Part shown: in pieces, positions 42,773 to 51,611 of the stretch
How the letters are laid out: every line of letters begins with the position of its first letter
How positions within the stretch are numbered: the stretch's first letter is position 1
NCBI RefSeq assembly: GCF_002858925.1
Contig: NZ_PJRS01000038.1
Span: 1-64,000 of the forward strand
Length of the DNA: 64,000 nt
Direction of reading: 5' to 3'
Source: Caulobacter zeae
GTDB taxonomy: Bacteria > Pseudomonadota > Alphaproteobacteria > Caulobacterales > Caulobacteraceae
Program-made: the position numbers and the translations under genes
Notes under the pieces: model-generated
Databases searched by the model: none
What the model was told of the DNA's origin: nothing
The model's input: the letters and a program-made list of their open reading frames with translations, nothing else

Positions 42773-45625
42773 ATGTCCGACACCGCCCAAGCCAAATACG
42801 CCTTCTTGCCGTACGTCCGGCGAGGCCTCGCAGCCGCTCTGGCCGGCGACGCCGAGGGCGGCCGCCTGCAAATGCCGGTCCGACTGAAGCTCCAGGGCGG
42901 CGGCGGCGAGGAAACGGTCGACCTGCCGCTGCGCTTGTACGGCCCGGGCGATGTGATCGGCCTGGATCCCGCGGAGGTGATCCGCACCGAACCGCGCCAC
43001 CTGACCCCCGACTTCGACCCCCAATACTTTCCCGCGGTCGAGTTCGATACGCCCGACCTGCCGTGGATGTTCAGCCCCGAGGCGGCGAGCGATGGCGTGC
43101 TGCGCCCCTGGCTTTGCCTGGTGGTGGTCCGCGACCGCGCGCCCAACCTGCTGTCCGCCGGGCCCGAGCGCCCGGTGGCTAGCCTGGAATGCGAACTTCG
43201 CGAACTGCCCGACCTCGCCGAGACCTACGCCTGGGCGCACGCCCAGGTGCTGCGCGAGGCGCCGGCCGGCGAGGACGAAGCTACCGCGCGTCAGGCCGTG
43301 CAGGAGGTCATCACCAGCGCCCCCGGGCGAAACCTGTCGCGGCTGCTGTGCCCCCGGCGGCTTGTTCCCAACACGGCCTACATCGCCTGCGTGGTCCCCG
43401 CCTTCGAGGCCGGACGCCTGGCCGGTCTTGGCCTGCCCGTCACCCCGAAGAGCCTCGCCGACCTCACGCCGGCCTGGCCCGCGCCGGCAGGCGCGGGGCG
43501 CCAGCTGGTGACCTTGCCGGTCTACCACCACTGGCGCTTCAGCACCGGAGCCGGCGCCGAGAGCTTCGAGACGCTCGTGCGGCGCCTGCAACGGCGCACC
43601 GACCTGCCGGGCGTCGGCGCGCTCAGCCTCGACGTCAGCGCGCCCGGCTGGGGATTGCCGGCCACACCCGGAGTCCAGCTGACGCTGGAGGGCGCCCTGG
43701 TTCCGCCCAGGACCGCCCCGCCCGAGCCCTGGTCACCGGCGCACCGCGACACCTTCCAGGCCGCCCTGCGCCAGCTGCTGAACGCCCCGGCGACAAGCGA
43801 CGACGCCCTGGTGACGCCGCCGATCTACGGCCAGCAGCATGCCGGTCGCGGCGTCGTGCCCGCTCCCAGCCAGGTCCCGAACTGGCTGGGCGACCTGAAC
43901 CTTGACCCTCGCCACCGCGTCGCGGCCGGGCTCGGAGGGCTTACCGTCCGCGCCCGGCAGGACGAACTGATGGCCGCCGCCTGGGAGCAGGTGGAAGAGA
44001 TCGAACGCGACAACCAGGCGCGCAGGCAGGCCCAGCTCGCGGTCGAGATCGGGTCGAACCTTCACGCGCGGCTGACCGCGCTGGATCCCGGCGCCCTGCT
44101 TCAGGTCACGGCGCCCGCCCACGACCGCGTAGCAACTCCGGCGGACGGAAAGGCCAAGGCCCGGTCGGCGCAGGCGGGGGACAGCGTCGGCGAACAGGTG
44201 CGCCGCAGCGCCCTGCCCTCCAGCGCCCTGTCCGCCGGGTTCCGCCGGATGACGCGCGGCAACGGCCCGATCGCCCGCCGCGCGGCGGCCCAAGTCGAAC
44301 CGCTGAGCCCGCTGGAACGGCTGATCGCCGAGCCGACCGCCGCCGCGCCGGAACGTTCGGCGGACATCGGTCTGCTGTCGCTGGAGGCCCTGGCCAACTC
44401 TCTCCGTGGCGACCTCCCGGCGCCTGGAGACGAAGCTTCCAGGCCGCCTATCGAAGTGCTGATCCTGAACGCGATGGCCGACGTCCCGGCGGCCGTGGTC
44501 GCCAAGAGCGGCCGGCTGGATCCGGGCGGCGGAACGTCGCTTGGCCAGGCGGCGGCGGCCCAACAGGCCAAGCTGGCCGAGCTCAGCGGCGCGGGCGAGA
44601 CCAGGACAGCCGTGCAACTGCCGCTCGACCACGTCGCCGCCGAACTGAAGGCGAGGCTCGACCCGGCCCTGCGCATTCCCGAGGCGGTGGGCGCGCGCGT
44701 GCGCAGCACCCCCGTCGCCAAGCTGGCCCGGGGAGCGGAGGCGACCGTCCACGCCGACACGCTGAGCCCCGTCATGGCCGCGCCGGACTTCCCCGCGCCG
44801 ATGTACCGCGCACTGCAGGAAATGCACGACATGCTGTTGCCGGGGCTGGAGAACACCCCGCCCAACACCCTGGCGCTGCTGAAGACCAATCCCCGCTTCA
44901 TCGAGGCGTTCATGGTCGGGCTGAACCATGAGTTCGCCCGGGAACTGCTGTGGCGCGAGTATCCGACCGACCAGCGCGGAACCTACTTCCGGCAGTTCTG
45001 GGACGTCCGCGCCGCCGAGTTCGCGGGGCCCGATCTTTCCCCCATCCACGGCTGGCAGGACACCAGCGCCCTCGGCGGCCATCTGGGCGTGGGCGACGCC
45101 GAGGACGACCTCGTGCTGCTGATCCGTGGCGACCTGCTGCGCCGCTATCCGGACGCCTCGATATATGCGGTCAAGGCCCTGCCCGACGGCGCCTTCCCCA
45201 CGGAGCAACCCGCCCAGGTGAAGCTGCCGCGCTTTACGGGCGCGCGCGAGCCAGAGATCGCCTTCGTCGGCTTCGATCTGACCGAAGCCCAGGCCAGGAC
45301 GGAGGAAGGCGGCTGGTACTTCGTGCTGCAGGAGCAGCCCGCAGCGCCGCGCTTCGGGCTGGATCCCGCCGCCGCGCCCCAGACCGTTTCGGATCTGAAG
45401 GCCTGGCGCGACGTCTCCTGGGGCCACGTGGCCTCGACCCCGGAGGCGCTGGCCGCCCTCACCCACGCGCCGGTCGCCGGGCCGCTGGCCGGAAAGTCGA
45501 TCGGGCCGGAACGAGCCCCGGTCACCTGGGGCAGGAACGCCGGCCACATGGCTCGCATCACCCTGCAGCGCACCTACCGCATCGCCATCCACGCCGAGGC
45601 GATGTTCGCCTTGCCCAACGATTGA
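42773..45625 (+). CDS. Uncharacterised 950-residue protein of the giant-protein operon
   Basis: No family recognised. No signal peptide or membrane segment. The N-terminal 300 residues are beta-rich and proline-rich, with motifs such as TPDFDPQYFPAVEFDTPDLP and RPWLCLVVVRD. The C-terminal part has ENTPPNTLALLKTNPRFIEA and EFARELLWREYPTDQRG, then a final beta region (YFVLQEQPAAPRFGLD). GGAA lies upstream of the ATG. Only 11 bases separate it from the next, even larger gene. Its constant placement between a DUF6603-like gene and two giant genes suggests a structural partner rather than a stand-alone enzyme, but that is inference. Confidence 0.75.
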   Translation: MSDTAQAKYAFLPYVRRGLAAALAGDAEGGRLQMPVRLKLQGGGGEETVDLPLRLYGPGDVIGLDPAEVIRTEPRHLTPDFDPQYFPAVEFDTPDLPWMFSPEAASDGVLRPWLCLVVVRDRAPNLLSAGPERPVASLECELRELPDLAETYAWAHAQVLREAPAGEDEATARQAVQEVITSAPGRNLSRLLCPRRLVPNTAYIACVVPAFEAGRLAGLGLPVTPKSLADLTPAWPAPAGAGRQLVTLPVYHHWRFSTGAGAESFETLVRRLQRRTDLPGVGALSLDVSAPGWGLPATPGVQLTLEGALVPPRTAPPEPWSPAHRDTFQAALRQLLNAPATSDDALVTPPIYGQQHAGRGVVPAPSQVPNWLGDLNLDPRHRVAAGLGGLTVRARQDELMAAAWEQVEEIERDNQARRQAQLAVEIGSNLHARLTALDPGALLQVTAPAHDRVATPADGKAKARSAQAGDSVGEQVRRSALPSSALSAGFRRMTRGNGPIARRAAAQVEPLSPLERLIAEPTAAAPERSADIGLLSLEALANSLRGDLPAPGDEASRPPIEVLILNAMADVPAAVVAKSGRLDPGGGTSLGQAAAAQQAKLAELSGAGETRTAVQLPLDHVAAELKARLDPALRIPEAVGARVRSTPVAKLARGAEATVHADTLSPVMAAPDFPAPMYRALQEMHDMLLPGLENTPPNTLALLKTNPRFIEAFMVGLNHEFARELLWREYPTDQRGTYFRQFWDVRAAEFAGPDLSPIHGWQDTSALGGHLGVGDAEDDLVLLIRGDLLRRYPDASIYAVKALPDGAFPTEQPAQVKLPRFTGAREPEIAFVGFDLTEAQARTEEGGWYFVLQEQPAAPRFGLDPAAAPQTVSDLKAWRDVSWGHVASTPEALAALTHAPVAGPLAGKSIGPERAPVTWGRNAGHMARITLQRTYRIAIHAEAMFALPND

Positions 45626-45636
45626 AGAAGCACACC

Positions 45637-48600
45637 GTGGACCTGAACGCAGAGATCCTTCGGCTCACCGCCGAACTGGCCGCCGCCAAGCGCGCGGTCG
45701 AAGAGGCCGTGACCCGGTCAGCGGGCGCCGGCAAGTCCCTGGCGGCGGCCCAGGCCGAGCAGGCGCGCCTGCGCCAGCGGGTCGCCGAGTTGGAAGCCGT
45801 CGCCGCCCAGGCCGTCCAGGCTCGTGGCCTGGCCGACGCCGCCGATCGGCGCGCCGCCGTTGCGGTCCAGGAACTAGACGCCGCCCGGCCGATCCGCGAC
45901 CAGGCCGCGGCCCGCTACAACACCCTGGCCGCCCGCGCCGCCGCCCTGAACCAGCAGGCAGCCCAGATCCCGGCGGTGCAGGCCGAGGTCTCCACGCATC
46001 AGGCGGAGACCTCGCGCCTCAACACCGAACTTGTGCGGGTCAAGAGCGCCAAGCCCAAGCCCCCGGTCCGAAAGCCCGGTTTGGATACCGGAATAGACTA
46101 TGCGGAACTGATGGAGGCCTGGCAGGCGCAGGTGAACGCGACCACCCAGGCCCGTGACGCCGCCGCCGCGCGGCTGGCGGCGGCGCAGGCGCGGCTCGCC
46201 CAGCTGGCGCCGATCCCCGCCCAGGCCGCCCAGGCGCAAGCCGAGGCCAACGCCGCGAGCCAGGCGCTCGCCCAGGCCGACGGACGGGTCGCCGCGAGCG
46301 CCCAGCTTGTCACCACCACGCGGGGCGAGGCCCAGGCCGCCCGCGCCCGATCCAACGACCTTGACCGCGCGGCGGCGCCGCTGCCGGAAGCGCGCGCCCA
46401 GTCCCAGGCGGCGGACGCCGCCGCCGCGCAACGCGGCGCCGAGGCGCAAGCCGCCACGGCGGCGGTGACGGCGGCCGAGACGCAGGTGGTGAAGACCCAG
46501 GCGGAACTCGACCAGCGCCTCGCCGAGCAGCGGGCGTCGTTGCCGCAGGCCATCTTCGGATCGCTGCCGACGGACGCCCCGATCGCGCTTCTGCCCGTGC
46601 GCCTGGAAACGCGCTTCGTCACCGCAGGTCCCGGGCGTGAACTGCTGGTGCGGGTCTACCCCGACACCATCCATGTCGACACCCACGAGCCGGAGCTTAC
46701 GGCCGAAGAACAGCTGTGGGGCAGGCACTTCTGGGAACACGCCTGGCGGGCCGGCGACGACGACGCCAGGCTGGAAGCGGCCAAAACCCAGCTGGCGCAG
46801 CGCTTCGGCGAGCCCCGCGCCGCCTGGATCGCGCAGGCGCTTACCCCCGGCAACCCCGCCGATGCGCCGGCCGCCGCCCTGGCCGATGATGCGCCCCTGC
46901 CCAAGGCGCCAGTGTTTCCCGCGACGGCCTCGCGCGAGGCGTCATGGACCCGCGCGCCGCATGCGACCGCCCTGCCGGACCGCTGGCTGGCGGTGGGCTA
47001 TCGCGACGGCAAGCGGGTGATCGTCGCCCAGTCCAAACCGGTAAAGCCGCCGGGCGGCGCGGATGGCGCGCCGCTGGCCGTAGCGGCGGCCCCTGACAAG
47101 GCCCAGTCCGATCCGGGGTCGGAAAGCGGGGTCGCGGGGCTGCTCGACGAAGGCAGCCGCTGGCTCGTCGACATCGATGCGGCGCTCGACTGCGGAATGG
47201 CCATCCGGGCGCCCTGGCCCCGGAACGAACCCGAGCGTCTCGACCGCCTGCTGGTGTTCGGCGTGCGCACCTCCGGCGATGCGACGACCTCGGCGCGGCA
47301 GTTGCAGGCCCTGCTGGACGCCCACCATTTCACCGACGGCCTGGCCCTTCTGGAACAGGGGGCCGCCAGCAACGCCACCGACGCCCCGGCCTCGGGCGGC
47401 GGCCGCAACGACGCCGTTCGCCTCGGCGTTGGACCGACCTCGCCACCGGCGGACGGAAGCGACGGCGCGGCGGCTGCGGGCCTGCTGGGCCTCGGCCGAG
47501 AGGTCTTCGCCGGCGTAGCGGGCGCCGATGGCCTGGAACAGGCCGACGCCCAGGCGATGAACACGGCGTTGTGGCCGGCGACCTGGGGCTACTATCTCGA
47601 ACAGGGCATGGCGCAGCCGCTCTCCGATGCGGTCCGGGGCAAGGCGCGACGGCACTTCATCGACCATGTCCGGGCGCGCGGCCCGGCGTCCGCCCTGCGC
47701 ATCGGCCGCCAGCCCTACGGCCTGCTGCCGGCGACCTCGCTCGACCTCTGGACCACTCGGCCGAACGAGCCCGGGCCCGACCTCGCCCCGCTGCTGCGGA
47801 CGGCGAGGTCGATCTGGCGGGCCGTGCTCGCCCGCGCGCCGCACGTCGGCGCCGCCGGCGACAAGAACGACGTCCTGCTGCAGATCCTGGGCATGGAGGC
47901 GCGCTCCAGCCGCTTTGACCTGCGCAGCCTGATCGGCGGGCAATACGGCCGGCGCCTGCTGGAGCTCCTGGGGCAAACGCCACAGATCGCGCAGCTCGAC
48001 GCCCAGGCCGGCCGGGTGCGCGGCCTGTTGCAGGCCAGCGGCCTGACGGGCCAGGCGCGGCTGGCCGACGTCACCTCGGGCACGCTGGCCCGCGACGTGT
48101 TCAGCGCCAGCCGCGGCTCCCGCAATCTGGCCGACACCGGCGCCGCCGTGCATTGGCTGCTGTCGCTGAGCGCCGAGCAGCTTCGTCAGGCGGTGTTTCC
48201 GCCGTCGCAGGAGCCTGGCGAGCAACCGCCAAGCCAGCTGTCGGACCTGTTGCTCCTGGCGCTGCGCCACGCCGCGCTGACCGAGTACGACATCGCCGCC
48301 GCCCGGCTTCTGGCCGCCAGCGGCCAGACCCCCGCCGATGCACGCCTCGAAGCCGAGATCGTGGAGGCGGACAGCCCCCGGCCCTGGAGCCGGCTCGCCA
48401 CGATCACCGACGTCGACGCCTTGCCCGAGCTTGGCGAATTCCGCCGGAGCCTCAGGCACATGGCCGGGCGCCCCGCCGCCGCGCTCGAAGGCGCGCTGAC
48501 CGAGACCTTGGACCTGGCCTCGCACCGGCTGGACGCCTGGATCACCTCCTTGGCCAGCAGCCGGCTCACCGAGATGCGCAAGGCCAAGCCAATGGGCGTG

Positions 48601-51588
48601 CACCTGGGCGGCTACGGCTGGCTCGAGAACCTGACCGCCCAGGACGCCGCCGCCCCTCGTCGGGAAGGCGGCTATGTGCAGGCGCCGTCCCTGGCCCATG
48701 CGGCGACCGCCGCCGTCCTGCGCAGCGGCTACCTGGCCCACGCGGACAAGGCCGAGAACAGCTTCGCCGTGGACCTGTCGTCGGCGCGGGTGCGATCGGC
48801 GCTGTGGCTGCTGGACGGGGTTCGGCAGGGGCAGCCGATGGCGGCGCTGCTGGGCTATCGCTTCGAACGCGGCCTGCACGAAAACCACCCGGGCCTGGAA
48901 CTCGACAAGTACATCCGGCTGTTCCGCGAACTCGAGGACTTCCAGGGCGACGCCTCCCAGGCGCCCGAAGCCGCAGCGGTCCGCGCCACCGAAAAGGCGT
49001 TGGCCGACGCCCGCGTGGCGCTGGACGCCGCGAAAGTCACGCTGGCGAACGCCGAGGCCGCCGTGCTGGCCAACAAAAACCTGATCGACGCCGGCGCCCA
49101 GGCCAACGCACAGAAGAGCGATCCCAAATCCGCCCTGTCGCAGACGACCGCCAGCGCCGGGCTGGCGGCCAGCGCGCGTGACCAGGTCCGCAACCGGCTG
49201 GCGGCGATCGCGACCGACATCGAGACCATGCAGGCGACGATCAGCGACCTCCTGGAGGCCGAACGGCATGAGCGCCCGTACGGAAAGCCGCCGATCGACA
49301 ACAGCGCCGAGATCGATGCGTTGCAGCAGGAGATCTGGGCGCTGGAAGCCGAGCGCGGACGGATAGCGCCGACGCTGCCGGGGCTTGTCGAGCAGGCGAA
49401 GACCTGGGCGACGGCCCTGGCGAACCTGACAGATCAGATCAACAAGGCGATCACGGCGGGGAACACGGCCCAGGGCCTCAAGGCCGGGCTGGAGGGCCAA
49501 CGCACCGCCGCCGCGAACGCCATCCCGACGGCTCAGGCGCTGGTCGACACGTCGAGCAAGGCCTGCCTGGCCGCCTATGACGCGCTCTGGGCCAAGGCCC
49601 ACGAAACCCTGCCTGCCGGCAAGGTGATCGACGGACTGGCGCTGCTCCAGCGCTGGAAGACGGGCAAGGCCGAAGGTCGCTGGGATCCGCAGACCATCCC
49701 GTTCGGCGCGGAGGTGTCGGGCGTCCGGCTGCCCGGCCCAAACGGCGCGGACGCGGCCGCCTGGCGCGCCATCGCCGCCGAACTGGACGGCTTGGCCGAC
49801 CTGATGGACGCCGCCAGCGACCTGATCCTGGCCGAGAGCGTGCACCAGGTGGTCCAGGGCAATCCGGTGCGTTCCGGCGCGGCCCTCGAGGCGGTGGGAC
49901 GCGGCGAGCTGCCGCCGCCGGACTTCGACGTGATCCGAACGCCTAGAACCGGTGTGGCGACCACGCACCGGCTGCTGGTCCTGCTGGCCGGCGCGCCCCT
50001 CGAACGGAACGGCTGGGACGTCGCCGCCACGCAAGCGCGCGCCGTGGCCGAACCTCAACTGGACGCCTGGACGGGCCACCTGCTGGGCAGCCCGAACCGG
50101 GCGTTCTGCCGCGGGGAGTATTTCGATCCCGCCACCGGCGCCGCGCTAAAGCCGCCCGTGACACTGTCGCTGGGCGCGCTGAAACTGGCCCCGCTGGACT
50201 ATGTCCATATGAGCGACGCGAGCGGCGGAGGCGTGCTCTCGGAGCTGGAGCAGCGGCTGGTCGATCACCTGCTGGCGGTCGCGCGGCCCGCGGACGTTCC
50301 CGCCACGGCCGGCGTGCGCCTGGACTTCGAACGCGATCCGACGTGGAGCGCGGATCGGCTGGGCGCGGCCGAGTTCCTGGAGGCCGTCCGCTCGGTGCGC
50401 GACCTGCTGGTCAATGCGCGCCCCTTGGCCAGCGCCGACCTGACCCAGGCCGAGGCCCCCTCTTCCGCTGTGGTCGACCTCTCCGACCTGCGCCGGCGCG
50501 CCGACAGCGCAGCGGCCCTGCTGAAGGCCGCCGCGACCGGCATCCCCGCCGCGCCGCCTGAAGGGGCGAATACCGACGAGACCCTGGCCTACTTGCGATC
50601 TCTGGACCTGGAGGCGATGCGCGGAACGCTGCTGGCGCTTGCCGCCTTCGGGATCCCCGGCGCCGCGCCCGCCGCGCCTTTCGACGGCCTGGCCGAAGGG
50701 CGGGCGGCCTTGCTGGAACAGTCGAGGACCGTGGGAGCAGAAGCTGGCAAGCGGCTGGCGCGGCTGGAGGCGCTGGACGCCGCCGCCGATCCGAACGCGG
50801 CGGCCCATCACCTGGCCCGGCTGGCGATCCTGTTCGGCGACGACTTCAAGATCCTGCCCCGCTGGTCGGCGCCCAACGCCGCCGAGCTGGAACAGACCTT
50901 CGCCGCCAGCCACCAGCTCCAGGCGCGCGGGACGGCCGGCGCAGATCCCCTGCCCGCAGTGACCTGGGTGCAGCGCGCGGCGCGGGTGCGCGACGGCGCC
51001 CGCCGGCTCGACGAGGCCCTCACCTGCGCCGAAGCGCTGCGCGGGGATGTCGCCCTGCACTTCGAGGTCGGACAACTGCCCCATGTTCCGAACGACCGCT
51101 GGACGGCGCTGCCGCTGCTCGCCGGAGCCGCGCCCGCGCCGGGCCGACTGTCCCTGGTCGCTCACCTGGCGGGGCGGGTTTCGCCCCAGGCCGCCCCGAG
51201 CGGCCTGTTCGTGGACGCCAAGGGCCAGCCGGTTCCGGTCTGCGGGCTGATGATCGACGAGTGGGTCGAGGCCATTCCCAACGCCAAGGAAACCACTGGC
51301 TTGGCCTTCCAATACGACCAGCCGGGCGCCCGCGCGCCGCAGGCCGTCCTGCTGGCGACGCCGCCGAACGCCGAGGCCGCCTGGCGGCCGGAAACCCTCG
51401 AGGCGATCCTGTTGGAGACCCTGGAGCTGGCTAAGCTGCGGGTGCTCGACCTGGCGGCGCTGCAGACCGCCGACACCACCAAGGTCGGCCTGGCCGGCCA
51501 TTTCCTGCCGGCGCTGACCTTCGCGATCAATGCCGAAGGCGACGCCATTTCCACGGACTTCGCCCAGGCGGCGACGGTTCCGGCCTGA
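45637..51588 (+). CDS. Uncharacterised 1983-residue protein with two coiled-coil regions
   Basis: The start is GTG 11 bases after the previous stop, with AAGAAG upstream; the frame is open further upstream but overlaps the preceding gene in another frame. Residues about 5-300 are an Ala/Gln/Arg-rich coiled coil. A conserved-looking core begins near residue 319 (ALLPVRLETRFVT, then LTAEEQLWGRHFWEHAWR). A second coiled coil lies at about 1117-1318 (ARVALDAAKVTLANAEAAV). Other motifs include RIGRQPYGLLPATSLDLW. No signal peptide, membrane segment or catalytic motif was seen. The length and coiled coils suggest a scaffold or elongated structural component of an assembly with the neighbouring products. 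Function unknown. Confidence 0.75.
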   Translation: MDLNAEILRLTAELAAAKRAVEEAVTRSAGAGKSLAAAQAEQARLRQRVAELEAVAAQAVQARGLADAADRRAAVAVQELDAARPIRDQAAARYNTLAARAAALNQQAAQIPAVQAEVSTHQAETSRLNTELVRVKSAKPKPPVRKPGLDTGIDYAELMEAWQAQVNATTQARDAAAARLAAAQARLAQLAPIPAQAAQAQAEANAASQALAQADGRVAASAQLVTTTRGEAQAARARSNDLDRAAAPLPEARAQSQAADAAAAQRGAEAQAATAAVTAAETQVVKTQAELDQRLAEQRASLPQAIFGSLPTDAPIALLPVRLETRFVTAGPGRELLVRVYPDTIHVDTHEPELTAEEQLWGRHFWEHAWRAGDDDARLEAAKTQLAQRFGEPRAAWIAQALTPGNPADAPAAALADDAPLPKAPVFPATASREASWTRAPHATALPDRWLAVGYRDGKRVIVAQSKPVKPPGGADGAPLAVAAAPDKAQSDPGSESGVAGLLDEGSRWLVDIDAALDCGMAIRAPWPRNEPERLDRLLVFGVRTSGDATTSARQLQALLDAHHFTDGLALLEQGAASNATDAPASGGGRNDAVRLGVGPTSPPADGSDGAAAAGLLGLGREVFAGVAGADGLEQADAQAMNTALWPATWGYYLEQGMAQPLSDAVRGKARRHFIDHVRARGPASALRIGRQPYGLLPATSLDLWTTRPNEPGPDLAPLLRTARSIWRAVLARAPHVGAAGDKNDVLLQILGMEARSSRFDLRSLIGGQYGRRLLELLGQTPQIAQLDAQAGRVRGLLQASGLTGQARLADVTSGTLARDVFSASRGSRNLADTGAAVHWLLSLSAEQLRQAVFPPSQEPGEQPPSQLSDLLLLALRHAALTEYDIAAARLLAASGQTPADARLEAEIVEADSPRPWSRLATITDVDALPELGEFRRSLRHMAGRPAAALEGALTETLDLASHRLDAWITSLASSRLTEMRKAKPMGVHLGGYGWLENLTAQDAAAPRREGGYVQAPSLAHAATAAVLRSGYLAHADKAENSFAVDLSSARVRSALWLLDGVRQGQPMAALLGYRFERGLHENHPGLELDKYIRLFRELEDFQGDASQAPEAAAVRATEKALADARVALDAAKVTLANAEAAVLANKNLIDAGAQANAQKSDPKSALSQTTASAGLAASARDQVRNRLAAIATDIETMQATISDLLEAERHERPYGKPPIDNSAEIDALQQEIWALEAERGRIAPTLPGLVEQAKTWATALANLTDQINKAITAGNTAQGLKAGLEGQRTAAANAIPTAQALVDTSSKACLAAYDALWAKAHETLPAGKVIDGLALLQRWKTGKAEGRWDPQTIPFGAEVSGVRLPGPNGADAAAWRAIAAELDGLADLMDAASDLILAESVHQVVQGNPVRSGAALEAVGRGELPPPDFDVIRTPRTGVATTHRLLVLLAGAPLERNGWDVAATQARAVAEPQLDAWTGHLLGSPNRAFCRGEYFDPATGAALKPPVTLSLGALKLAPLDYVHMSDASGGGVLSELEQRLVDHLLAVARPADVPATAGVRLDFERDPTWSADRLGAAEFLEAVRSVRDLLVNARPLASADLTQAEAPSSAVVDLSDLRRRADSAAALLKAAATGIPAAPPEGANTDETLAYLRSLDLEAMRGTLLALAAFGIPGAAPAAPFDGLAEGRAALLEQSRTVGAEAGKRLARLEALDAAADPNAAAHHLARLAILFGDDFKILPRWSAPNAAELEQTFAASHQLQARGTAGADPLPAVTWVQRAARVRDGARRLDEALTCAEALRGDVALHFEVGQLPHVPNDRWTALPLLAGAAPAPGRLSLVAHLAGRVSPQAAPSGLFVDAKGQPVPVCGLMIDEWVEAIPNAKETTGLAFQYDQPGARAPQAVLLATPPNAEAAWRPETLEAILLETLELAKLRVLDLAALQTADTTKVGLAGHFLPALTFAINAEGDAISTDFAQAATVPA

Positions 51589-51611
51589 CCCAAGCGACCG
51601 AGACGAGCCCC

